9,214 nucleotides of DNA from Chloroflexota bacterium (GTDB taxonomy: Bacteria > Chloroflexota > Dormibacteria > Aeolococcales > Aeolococcaceae): the NCBI GenBank assembly GCA_005889515.1, contig VBHE01000128.1:1-9214 (forward strand). The letters run 5' to 3'. Positions 1 through 5,800 of the stretch are shown here, piece by piece. Every line of letters begins with the position of its first letter. Position 1 is the stretch's first letter. The notes under the pieces were generated by a model, which worked only from the letters and a program-made list of their open reading frames with translations, was not told the origin of the DNA and did no database searches. The position numbers and the translations under genes were made by a program.

Positions 1-219
1 CTCCCGGAGACCTTCCACAAGACCCTGGTCGAGGTGCAACGCTGCACCCGCGATCACATCACCATCAACACCTTCATGCTCGAGTCGAACTACCACCTCG
101 TGCAGTTCGTCAAGCAGATGACCCGGCTCAACCGCGGCCGCGCCTTCTTCATCAGCCCCGACCGGCTCGGGGACTACATCCTCATCGACTATGTCTCGCA
201 GCGCGGTCGCGCGGCCTAG
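1..219 (+). CDS. VWA-domain protein, C-terminal fragment (5' end outside window)
   Basis: The reading frame is open from the first base and ends at TAG 217-219, giving the last 72 residues of a larger protein. The visible sequence has the pattern VEVQRCTRDHITINTFML, then FVKQMTRLNRGRAFF, then DRLGDYILIDYV. This is typical of the C-terminal end of von Willebrand factor A domains in the bacterial CoxE/MoxR-associated group, where the last beta-strands and helix of the Rossmann-like fold lead to a short tail. In that group the VWA protein usually works with a MoxR-type AAA+ ATPase in metal-cofactor or complex maturation. No such partner is visible, because everything upstream is cut off. The MIDAS metal-site motif (DxSxS) would lie upstream and cannot be checked. 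The next gene starts inside this one, with a 29-nt overlap in another frame. The family call is from pattern recognition; the exact role is unknown. Confidence 0.72.
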   Translation, partial: LPETFHKTLVEVQRCTRDHITINTFMLESNYHLVQFVKQMTRLNRGRAFFISPDRLGDYILIDYVSQRGRAA

Positions 220-808
220 CCTCGCCGCGGCGCTGCTGCTCCTGCTCGCCGCCTGCGGCTCCGAGCCCGCGACCGGCGCCACCGAGTCGCCCGCCGGGGC
301 GGCGCCCGCGGCCCAGCAGGCGACGACGTTGACGCTCACCAGCGCCGACGTGCACGACGGCGGCACCATCGCGCTCACCCACGTCTACAACGCCTCCGGC
401 TGCACTGGCCAGGACCTGTCGCCGGCGCTGGCGTGGTCGGGCGCGCCGGCGGCGACCCGCAGCTTCGCGCTCACCGTCCACGATCCCGATGCGCCCCATC
501 CGGGGGGCTTCTGGCACTGGGTCGCCTACGACATCCCGGCGGCGACCACGTCGCTGCCCCGCGGTGCGGGACGGGCTTCGGGCGGGATGCCCTCCGGGGC
601 GCGCCAGGGGAGGAACGACTTCGGCGACAGCGCCTACGACGGGCCCTGCCCGCCCCCCGGAGCCCCCCACCACTACAACTTCGTGCTGAGCGCCCTCGAT
701 GTCTCCAGCCTCAACCTCCCCGCCGGCGCAGCCCCCGCGCAGGTGAGCTTCGCGGTCGCGACCCACACCCTCGCCACGGCGAAGCTGACCGGCCTCTACG
801 GGCGCTGA
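191..808 (+). CDS. YbhB/YbcL-family (PEBP-like) lipoprotein
   Basis: This 205-residue protein belongs to the phosphatidylethanolamine-binding / Raf-kinase-inhibitor-like family. The N-terminus is a lipoprotein signal peptide: basic start (MSRSAVARPS), hydrophobic core at 11-21 and lipobox LAAC with the lipidated cysteine at 22. The mature protein should therefore be tethered to the outer face of the membrane. This signal peptide is the main reason for choosing ATG 191, although that start lies 29 nt inside the upstream VWA gene. Family landmarks are DPDAP (98-102), HWVAYDIP (109-116), GRNDFG (140-145) and GPCPPPGAPHHY (151-162), in the usual order around the anion-binding pocket. Cys71 and Cys153 could form a disulfide. 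The length without the signal matches bacterial YbhB proteins. The ligand of bacterial members is generally not known. The overlap suggests co-transcription with the VWA gene. Confidence 0.9.
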   Translation: MSRSAVARPSLAAALLLLLAACGSEPATGATESPAGAAPAAQQATTLTLTSADVHDGGTIALTHVYNASGCTGQDLSPALAWSGAPAATRSFALTVHDPDAPHPGGFWHWVAYDIPAATTSLPRGAGRASGGMPSGARQGRNDFGDSAYDGPCPPPGAPHHYNFVLSALDVSSLNLPAGAAPAQVSFAVATHTLATAKLTGLYGR

Positions 809-835
809 GCGGCGCGGGGCGCGGTCGCGGTACGG

Positions 836-841
836 CAGACT
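836..841 (+). promoter_or_regulatory. Possible -10 element for a leaderless DUF1444-like mRNA
   Basis: CAGACT lies exactly 8 nt before the GTG at 850, the same geometry as the stronger TAnnnT hexamers elsewhere in this window. It lacks the first T and stands alone without a recognisable -35, so on its own it is weak. It supports the choice of GTG 850 only through the shared spacing. Confidence 0.3.
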
Positions 842-849
842 CCAGCGGC

Positions 850-1722
850 GTGAGCACTGCCGGCCACGACCTCGAGGAGCGCGGCGCCTTCGCCGAGCGG
901 CTGCGGCTGCAGTTCGCCGCGCGCCACCGCAACCTCGACGTCGAGGCCGACCCCGCCCGGCTCTCCCTGCGCATCCGCGGCGCCGGGGTCGACGTCGTCC
1001 TCCCGCTCAGCCCCCTGCACCTCGAGTGCCTTCGCCACCCCGAGCGCACCGCGAGCCTGATCGCCGACTTCGTGCGCGCCTCCGAGCCGCGGCTCACCCC
1101 GGCGGCGCCGGGGACCTCCGGCGCCCAGGGCCGGGGACCGACCCTGGGCCGGGTCCTCTGGTGCGTCCGCGGCCGCGCCCACCTCGCCGACTTCAGCCGG
1201 TCCGCCGAGCTGCTCACCCGGTCCCTCCCCGCAGACCTCACCGCCTTCGTCGCCGAGGCGCTGCCCGGCTCGTACATGCGCGGGGTGGCGCGCGAGGAGT
1301 GGGCGGCGATCGCGGGCGAGGACGAGGTGCGCCGTGCCGCCGACGCCAACACCGCGGCGCGCTTCGCCGCCCTCCCGGAACGGATCCGCGCCGCCGGGCG
1401 GGTCGCGCGCGACGGCTGGCGGATGGGCGCCGACCCGCTCTTCCAGGGCAGCGTCCTGATGGTGCCGGAGGTGCTGCGGGCGCTCGTGGAGCGCGCCGGC
1501 GGCGACGTGCTCATCGCCAATCCCGACCGCTCCCTGGTGCTCGCCATCCCCGCGGGCACGCCCGCCGAGGAGGGCTTTCGCCGCCGCGTCCTGCGCAACT
1601 GGCGCGAGGGGCTCAATCCGGTGTCGCGGGCCGTCCTCGTCGCCGACGGCGAGAGCCTCGCCGAGAGCCGGCCGGCGCGGGCCGGCGCCCGGCTCGGCCT
1701 GATGGACTGGCTGAGGGGTTAG
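850..1722 (+). CDS. DUF1444 (YtpQ/UPF0354)-like protein
   Basis: This is a 290-residue cytoplasmic protein with no signal peptide or membrane segment. The same frame stays open far upstream, but that part lies inside the YbhB gene and reads as arginine-rich shadow sequence. GTG 850 is the first sensible start after the YbhB stop, 41 nt downstream of it. Three blocks resemble the DUF1444 family: an N-terminal block where a hydrophobic alternating stretch (about 38-60) follows a FAERL helix; a middle block, GSYMRGVAREEWAAIAG followed by AADANTAARF (140-172), resembling the family's 'A..N' helix; and a C-terminal block with LFQGSVLMVPEVL (197-209), DVLIANPDRSLVLAIP (219-234) and LNPVSRAVLVADG (255-267). 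A poorly conserved linker rich in Pro, Gly and Ala separates the first two (about 80-98). The biochemical function of the family is not established. The assignment is from pattern memory only; a lineage-specific protein of similar fold is possible. Confidence 0.5.
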   Translation: MSTAGHDLEERGAFAERLRLQFAARHRNLDVEADPARLSLRIRGAGVDVVLPLSPLHLECLRHPERTASLIADFVRASEPRLTPAAPGTSGAQGRGPTLGRVLWCVRGRAHLADFSRSAELLTRSLPADLTAFVAEALPGSYMRGVAREEWAAIAGEDEVRRAADANTAARFAALPERIRAAGRVARDGWRMGADPLFQGSVLMVPEVLRALVERAGGDVLIANPDRSLVLAIPAGTPAEEGFRRRVLRNWREGLNPVSRAVLVADGESLAESRPARAGARLGLMDWLRG

Positions 1723-2600
1723 CGCGCCAGCACCGCGAGGATCTGCAGGGCGTCGTTCTGCATCGCCAGCGCGTTGGGATGGATCGGCGCCGCAGACGAC
1801 CCCACGAACAGCCACTCGATCCAACGGGTTCCGATGCCGGTGCAGACGTCGTGCCCGATGCTCGACGTGTAGGTGTCCACGAACGTCGCCCCGTTGGCCG
1901 CCGCCTGGGTGGCGAGCATGGCGTTGAGCGCGTGCTCCACCGAGCGCAGGTAGGGCACGTCGTCGGCGGCGAGCGGCACGAGCGGCCAGCAGCCGGGGCC
2001 GCTCTCGGGGAAGATGTCGGGGTAGCCGATCACCAGCACCCGCGCGCCGGGCGCGTGGCGGTGGATGATGGTCAGGACGTCGGCGACCCGCAGCGCGGCC
2101 GTGCTGATGGCGCGCGCATTCTGGTCCACTCCGCCGGCGGTGTAGTAGTCCTTGCACGGCTGTCCGAAGGGATGCACGAGGCCGAGGCCGCTGCAGGTGG
2201 AGGCGATGCCCACCAGGCCGATGTCGTTGGCGCCGATGCCCAGGGTGACCAGGCTCGGGTTGCCGCCGACGGCGTCGAGCTGTCGGGGGCCGCCGGGGAA
2301 CTGCGGCGCCCACATGTGGTCGGTCGACGCGCCGCCGCAGCTGACGTCGTGCAGCCGCACCTTGCGGGTCCACGCCACCAGCGCCGGGTAGTCGTGGTCC
2401 GAGCGCTCGCACGGCCCGGAATCCGGGATCAGGTTGGGGATCAGGGGCCCCGAGGTGTACGAGTCCCCGAGCGCGATGTAGGCCCCGCCCGGAGGCAGGG
2501 GGGCGCCCATTGCCCGGGCGCTGAACACCGGGAGGCTCAGCAGCACGACGAGGAGGCAGGTGACGACCGGCACGACGCGAAGACGGTGCACCCGCCGCAA
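1719..2600 (-). CDS. Secreted SGNH/GDSL-family hydrolase
   Basis: This is an exported esterase/lipase-type serine hydrolase of the SGNH fold, 293 residues from the chosen start. The frame is open back to 2702, but TTG 2600 is preferred: a good ribosome-binding site lies 7 nt upstream, and it puts a basic residue cluster directly before a hydrophobic signal helix (VPVVTCLLVVLLSLPVF) and an Ala-rich cleavage region. Block I is ALGDSYTSG with nucleophile Ser47. The Gly of the SCGGAS segment (about 87-92) fits the oxyanion-hole position. Block III is GIGAND with Asn125. Block V is IHPN with His274. The residue three before this His, usually Asp, is Ala, which points to a Ser-His dyad as in some actinobacterial SGNH esterases. 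Six cysteines in the mature part (64, 88, 136, 149, 204, 253) are spaced as for three disulfides, as expected outside the membrane. The substrate (lipid, acyl ester or deacetylation target) cannot be read. Its TAA interlocks with the TAG of the gene before it. Confidence 0.88.
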   Translation of the reverse strand: MRRVHRLRVVPVVTCLLVVLLSLPVFSARAMGAPLPPGGAYIALGDSYTSGPLIPNLIPDSGPCERSDHDYPALVAWTRKVRLHDVSCGGASTDHMWAPQFPGGPRQLDAVGGNPSLVTLGIGANDIGLVGIASTCSGLGLVHPFGQPCKDYYTAGGVDQNARAISTAALRVADVLTIIHRHAPGARVLVIGYPDIFPESGPGCWPLVPLAADDVPYLRSVEHALNAMLATQAAANGATFVDTYTSSIGHDVCTGIGTRWIEWLFVGSSAAPIHPNALAMQNDALQILAVLAR

Positions 2601-2606
2601 GGGACG

Positions 2607-2615
2607 CCCTCCACC
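2607..2615 (-). promoter_or_regulatory. Shine-Dalgarno site deciding the SGNH hydrolase start
   Basis: On the minus strand the sequence reads GGTGGAGGG, with its GGAGG core 7 nt before a TTG codon at 2600. It is among the best SD-like sites of any annotated start here. It favours TTG 2600 over the in-frame GTG codons at 2591 and 2573 and over the far-upstream TTG at 2702. This gene therefore looks leadered, unlike several neighbours. Confidence 0.5.
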
Positions 2616-2708
2616 TTGGGAATCGCTGGACCCGGCACCCCACCGGCGGACAGCGATCGCTCGCCATGGTGCACCAGGACGGCGATATCCCGCAACCCGC
2701 AACGGGTC

Positions 2709-2714
2709 TATGAT
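2709..2714 (+). promoter_or_regulatory. -10 element of a leaderless methyltransferase-like gene
   Basis: TATGAT, five of six matches to the TATAAT consensus, lies 8 nt before the GTG at 2723. Transcription starting about 7 nt after a -10 would begin at or next to the start codon, so the mRNA should be leaderless. No SD sequence lies between. The preceding GGTC also precedes the -10 at 4039. No TTGACA-like -35 is seen at 16-18 bp. Confidence 0.62.
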
Positions 2715-2722
2715 CCGCGACC

Positions 2723-3532
2723 GTGCCCGAGCGTCTGGCGTTCCCCTTTCAGACTCCCCGCGCCTGGGCGGTGGCCGACAGGCTCGTCGCGCGCGCCGGA
2801 GGCGTCCCGATGCGCTGCCTGGTCTGCGGGCGGCTGAGCCTCGCCCGGATCGAGGGCTCCAACCTGAGGGAGTCGGGGCGGTGCGTCCGCTGCGGGGCGA
2901 GCAACCGGCAGCGCCAGGTCGCCGCGGTGATCCTCTCCGGGCTCGGCCCGCCGCGGTGTCGCTCGCTGGCGCAGCTCGCGACCGCCAGCGGGGCGACGAT
3001 CTACAACACCGAGGCGCAGCGAGCGATCCACGACACGCTGAGCGCGTCGGCCGGTTACCGCTGCAGCGAATACCTCTCGCCCGACGTGCCCGGTGGAGCG
3101 ATGGTGGACGGTGTCGAGCACCAGGATCTGACCGCGCTCACCTACGCGGACGGCTCCTTCGACCTGGTGATCTCCGGCGACGTTCTCGAGCACGTGCCCG
3201 ATCCCTATCGCGCCCATGGCGAGATCCGCCGCGTGCTGCGCGACGGAGGCCGTCACGTCTTCACCGTCCCCTTCGATCACCGGGAATGCCTCGACCGCAC
3301 GCGGGCCCGGCGGCGGCCGGACGGGACCGTCGAGCACCTGGCCGAGCCGGAGTACCACATCGATCCCGTGCGTCCCGACGGAGCCCTCGTCTACACGGAT
3401 TTCGGCCTCGAGATGCTGGTCCGGCTTCGCCGCCTCGGTTTCGGGGTTCGCGTCCATCACATGCATCGGACCGGGCACGGCATCCTCGGGAACAACGCAC
3501 TGGTGTTCGAGGCGACCGCGCTCGCCCGGTGA
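2723..3532 (+). CDS. Zinc-ribbon class I SAM methyltransferase-like protein
   Basis: The protein has 269 residues. An N-terminal helix (about 10-27) leads into a four-cysteine knuckle, Cys32-x2-Cys35 and Cys54-x2-Cys57, likely binding zinc. A SEYL segment (115-118) follows, then the C-terminal half of a methyltransferase type 11 domain: DLTALTYADGSFDLVISGDVLEH (135-157, post-I and motif II/III equivalents), EIRRVLRDGGRHVFTVPF (167-184), and a region rich in His and acidic residues (about 204-230). The usual glycine-rich SAM loop (motif I, D/E-x-G-x-G-x-G) is absent; its place is taken by ATIYNTEAQRAIHD (91-104). Proteins with this YNTEA/SEY arrangement are often near polysaccharide and glycosyltransferase genes, and a glycosyltransferase-like gene lies 520 nt downstream. 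GTG 2723 is chosen because a -10 box sits exactly 8 nt before it. The acceptor substrate is unknown. The methyltransferase fold is fairly certain, catalysis less so. Confidence 0.8.
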   Translation: MPERLAFPFQTPRAWAVADRLVARAGGVPMRCLVCGRLSLARIEGSNLRESGRCVRCGASNRQRQVAAVILSGLGPPRCRSLAQLATASGATIYNTEAQRAIHDTLSASAGYRCSEYLSPDVPGGAMVDGVEHQDLTALTYADGSFDLVISGDVLEHVPDPYRAHGEIRRVLRDGGRHVFTVPFDHRECLDRTRARRRPDGTVEHLAEPEYHIDPVRPDGALVYTDFGLEMLVRLRRLGFGVRVHHMHRTGHGILGNNALVFEATALAR

Positions 3533-3547
3533 GGCCGGCCGGGTCGG

Positions 3548-4018
3548 TCAGCGGCGCGGGCGTCCCAGGCGGGCGGGCTGCCGGGCGGCGTCGAGGCGGT
3601 TGGCGGCGACAGTCGCCGCGCCGAGTGCGGCGGCGCCGGCGAGGCCGACCCCCGCCCGGGCGAGGCCCGCGCCCACCCGGAGCGCGAAGCGGCCGAGCTC
3701 GCCGCCGCCGCCGTTGTGGGCGAGCACCGTCGCGGGGAGGTCCGGGCCCTCGCGGAACCAGAGGGTGACCGCCACCTGGTCGGCGAAGCCGTTGTGGGCT
3801 CGATGCCGCGACCGCTCGACGCGGACCGCGCTGGGGAGCAGGGGGTGTGGGGCCTCCGCGGGGAAGAGCGGCGCCCCCGGGCTGCCGCCGATCGCGCGCA
3901 CCACCGTGGCCGCCGCACTCCGGCGGCTGCGGCGCTGCGCGGCGCTCGCCAGAGCCGGGCCCGCGAGGTCGAGCGAGGACTGGAGAAGGCGCGAGGCGAG
4001 GGCGGGGAGCGGGGCCAT
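3548..4018 (-). CDS. Hypothetical protein, 156 aa
   Basis: I do not recognise this protein. The frame continues far upstream on the minus strand, but that part is a shadow of the divergent membrane-protein gene. ATG 4018 is chosen because a TATGCT hexamer lies exactly 8 nt before it. The N-terminus (MAPLPALASRLLQSSLDLAGPALASAAQRRSRR) looks like an amphipathic helix followed by a basic cluster. A middle part (about 38-107) looks folded, with alternating hydrophobic residues in QVAVTLWF (about 85-92) and a Gly-rich NGGGGELGRF turn. The C-terminal stretch of small hydrophobic residues (about 110-138) is just long enough for one membrane helix and ends in a basic tail. A small membrane-associated protein is possible. 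The gene is convergent with the methyltransferase gene (15-nt gap) and divergent from the next one (33-nt gap). Reality of the gene rests on promoter geometry and gene packing, not homology. Confidence 0.6.
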   Translation of the reverse strand: MAPLPALASRLLQSSLDLAGPALASAAQRRSRRSAAATVVRAIGGSPGAPLFPAEAPHPLLPSAVRVERSRHRAHNGFADQVAVTLWFREGPDLPATVLAHNGGGGELGRFALRVGAGLARAGVGLAGAAALGAATVAANRLDAARQPARLGRPRR

Positions 4019-4026
4019 GGGCGCAC

Positions 4027-4032
4027 AGCATA
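4027..4032 (-). promoter_or_regulatory. -10 element of the leaderless minus-strand hypothetical gene
   Basis: On the minus strand TATGCT lies 8 nt before the ATG at 4018. No SD sequence lies between them. It sits back-to-back with the forward -10 at 4039-4044, with 6 bp between the two hexamers. Confidence 0.55.
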
Positions 4033-4038
4033 CCGGTC

Positions 4039-4044
4039 TACACT
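4039..4044 (+). promoter_or_regulatory. -10 element of the leaderless membrane glycosyltransferase-like gene
   Basis: TACACT lies 7 nt before the ATG at 4052, preceded by GGTC as in the promoter at 2709. A -35 for this promoter would fall inside the start of the divergent gene, and nothing like TTGACA is seen there. Confidence 0.55.
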
Positions 4045-4051
4045 CCGGCCG

Positions 4052-5017
4052 ATGAGGGCGGTCGGCTGGCCTCGCACGGGGGTCGCGGAGCGTGAGGCGG
4101 CCGCCGGCGGCAGCCTGCGGCGGCTCGTCCCGGTGGCGGTGCTCGGAGGGTACGCGGCGCTCGCGGTGGCGCTCCTGTCGTCGACGTGGTTCGCCGGCGA
4201 GAGCCGCTGGGTGGGGGTCGAGACCGACCCGCCGCTCTTCATGTGGTACCTGCGCTGGACCCCGTACGCGCTGACCCACGGGCACACCCCGCTGCTCACC
4301 ACCCATCTCCAGTACCCCCAGGGCGCGAACCTGATGTGGAACACCTCGATCGCAGTGCCGGCCCTCCTCCTCTGGCCGGTGACCGCGCTCCTCGGACCGG
4401 TGACCGCCTACAACGTGCTCGCGACCGGTGCGCTCGCGCTCTCCGGGTGGTGCGCCTTCCTCGTGTTCCGCCGGTACACGCGGCACAGCGTGGCGGCGGC
4501 CGTGGGAGGGCTCGTCTACGGCTTCAGCCCGTACATGCTCACCCAGACCTACGGCCACGCCAGCCTCACCCTCGCCCTGTTCCCGCCGCTCCTGCTCCTC
4601 CTCGCCGATGAGGCCCTGGTACGGCAGCGGCTGCCGAGGTGGGTGCTCGGGCTCCTGCTCGGCGTGCTCGTCAGCCTCCAGCTGCTGACCGGCGAGGAGC
4701 TGCTCTTCACCACCACGATCGCCGCCGCCGCCGGGGTCGTCATCCTCGCCGCGCTGAACCCGGGCGAGGTGCGCCGGCGGGCCGGGTACGGGCTGGCGGT
4801 GCTCGGCATCGGCGCCGCGGTCGCCCTGGTGATCTGCGCCTATCCGCTCGGGGTGCAGTTCCTCGGGCCGCGGCGGCCGGGGAGCATCCTCCCCGCGCGC
4901 GAGACCTACATCGCCGACCTCCGCGCCTTCGTCGTCCCCGCCTTCTCCGAGCGCATCGCGCCGTTCGGGCGGTTCGTGCTCCCCGACTCCGAGGCCTACG
5001 TCTCCTCCTCGCGGTGA
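4052..5017 (+). pseudogene. Polytopic membrane glycosyltransferase-like (GT-C type) protein, N-terminal half before a frameshift
   Basis: This frame gives 321 residues and stops at TGA 5015-5017. It begins with a membrane helix (LVPVAVLGGYAALAVALL), followed by an extracytoplasmic loop with ETDPPLFMWYLRW and LQYPQGANLMWN. An acidic first loop of this kind is the expected catalytic region in GT-C glycosyltransferases that use polyprenyl-linked sugars. At least five further hydrophobic segments follow (IAVPALLLWPVTALLG, AAAVGGLVYGF, LALFPPLLLLL, WVLGLLLGVLVSLQLL, LAVLGIGAAVALVICAY). A periplasmic loop near the end (ARETYIADLRAFVVPAFSERIAPFGRFVLPDSEAY) is of the kind seen before a later helix in such proteins. 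Translation then runs into VSSSR and stops. The rest of the protein continues in the next frame, so this is one broken gene. Sugar and acceptor cannot be read. A YfhO-like or other polytopic envelope protein is the main alternative. Confidence 0.72.
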
Positions 5018-5790
5018 CGGTGGTGGCGCTGCGCCGGCGGCGGGTGGTGGTCGTCGCCTCCCTGCTCGCGGTCACAGCGGCGGTGCTCGCGATGGGACCG
5101 CGGCTGCACATCGGCGGTCACCGCACCGGCGTCCCCCTGCCCTGGCGGCTGGTCGACCACCTCCCCCTCTTCGAGACCGTCGTCAGCCTGCGGCTGATGC
5201 TCCACGCCTACCTGATGATCGGCCTGCTCGTCGCGCTGGGCCTGGCGGAGGTGCTCCGCGCCCGCCGGACCGGGTGGCGGCTCGCCGGGCTCGCCGCCGT
5301 CGTCCTCGCGCTGGTGCCCTGGTTCCCGGCGACGCCGTTCCCGAGCACCCCGGCGGCGGTTCCGGCCTTCTTCCGCGGCGACGGGGTCGACCGCATCCCG
5401 GAGGGATCGGCGGCGCTCGTCACCCCCATCCTCGACCTGCGCACCGAGCTCTGGCAGGCGGAGGCGGGGATGCGCTACCGGATGCCGCAGGGCGGCGTCT
5501 TCACGCCCGGCCCCGACGGGCCGCGGTTCGACATGCCCGCGACGGCGCTGCGCACCGCGCTCTTCGAGCTCCAGACCGGCGGCGCCCCGCCGGCGGCGCT
5601 GTCCTCTACGGAGCGCGCGCTCTACCTTCGCGACCTCGCCGCGATGGGGGTCCACAGCGTGGTGGTGGGCCCGTCCCCGGGAAGCGCCGCCGAGGCGCGC
5701 TTCTTCACCCTGCTGCTGGGCCGCGAGCCGGAATGGGTCGGCGGGGTGAGCCTCTGGCGCGGGGTGACCGGGGCGGCGCCGGCAGGGTAG
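5014..5790 (+). pseudogene. Membrane glycosyltransferase-like protein, C-terminal half after the frameshift
   Basis: In the -1 frame relative to the N-terminal half, coding sequence resumes at about 4999-5014 and runs to TAG 5788-5790. It begins inside a shortened hydrophobic segment (LLLAVTVVAL), then a basic turn (RRRR), a helix (VVVVASLLAVTAAVLAMG), an amphipathic loop with PLPWRLVDHLPLFETVVSLRLM, two more helices (AYLMIGLLVALGLAEVL, LAGLAAVVLALVPWF) and a soluble C-terminal domain of about 150 residues outside the membrane. The soluble part alternates strands and helices (ALVTPILDLR, HSVVVGPSPG). Helix topology and composition continue the upstream half, which is why I join them; together they give about 580 residues. 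The first GTG of this frame (5014) overlaps the TGA of the first half as GTGA, so reinitiation is formally possible, but there is no SD and the first helix is too short. Its stop overlaps the -10 element of the next gene. Confidence 0.7.
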
Positions 5791-5793
5791 CGT
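5788..5793 (+). promoter_or_regulatory. Possible -10 element of the ADP-ribosylglycohydrolase-like gene
   Basis: TAGCGT lies 7 nt before the ATG at 5801 and begins with the TAG stop codon of the preceding gene. The 7-nt spacer is GGAGGAG, which directly abuts the ATG and is therefore too close to act as a normal SD for it. A start at GTG 5792 is the alternative. It would add three residues and leave only a weak SD. Confidence 0.42.
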
Positions 5794-5800
5794 GGAGGAG

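Larger units (their letters stand above)
2601..2722. other. Divergent intergenic region between the SGNH hydrolase and the methyltransferase
   Basis: These 122 nt separate two divergent starts, the longest non-coding gap in the window. The right end holds the -10 element of the methyltransferase gene and the left end the SD site of the hydrolase gene. In between is a 10-bp perfect palindrome, AGCGATCGCT (2652-2661), which could be an operator or chance in GC-rich DNA. I could not place a convincing promoter for the hydrolase. Confidence 0.5.

Noticed and set aside
177..182. CATCCT, 8 nt before the YbhB-like start at 191, as another leaderless -10
   Set aside because: Only two of the key positions match and it lies inside the VWA coding sequence; such a match is likely by chance, and co-transcription from upstream is simpler.
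2652..2661. AGCGATCGCT palindrome in the divergent intergenic region as an operator or HIP1-like repeat
   Set aside because: It is a single 10-bp copy in very GC-rich DNA with no second copy noticed in the window; it is noted in the intergenic entry only.
796..2667. A 623-codon open frame on the minus strand, and a 603-codon one on the plus strand at 1026-2837
   Set aside because: Both read as Arg/Pro/Gly/Ala-rich low-complexity shadow sequence opposite or out of frame with clear genes, a normal effect of very high GC content.
3700..3720. Runs of CCG and CTC triplets (here and near 5000) as microsatellites
   Set aside because: They are short, imperfect and in coding frames, as expected from Ala/Gly/Leu-rich proteins at high GC.
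4019..4558. Minus-strand upstream extension of the 156-aa protein
   Set aside because: It lies opposite the N-terminal half of the membrane-protein gene and shows shadow composition; ATG 4018 has a positioned -10 box.
5792..5800. GTG 5792 as the start of the DraG-like gene
   Set aside because: It adds only MEE and would place the start inside the TAGCGT hexamer; the TAGCGT-to-ATG spacing of 7 nt fits the pattern of the other genes better. It is not excluded.
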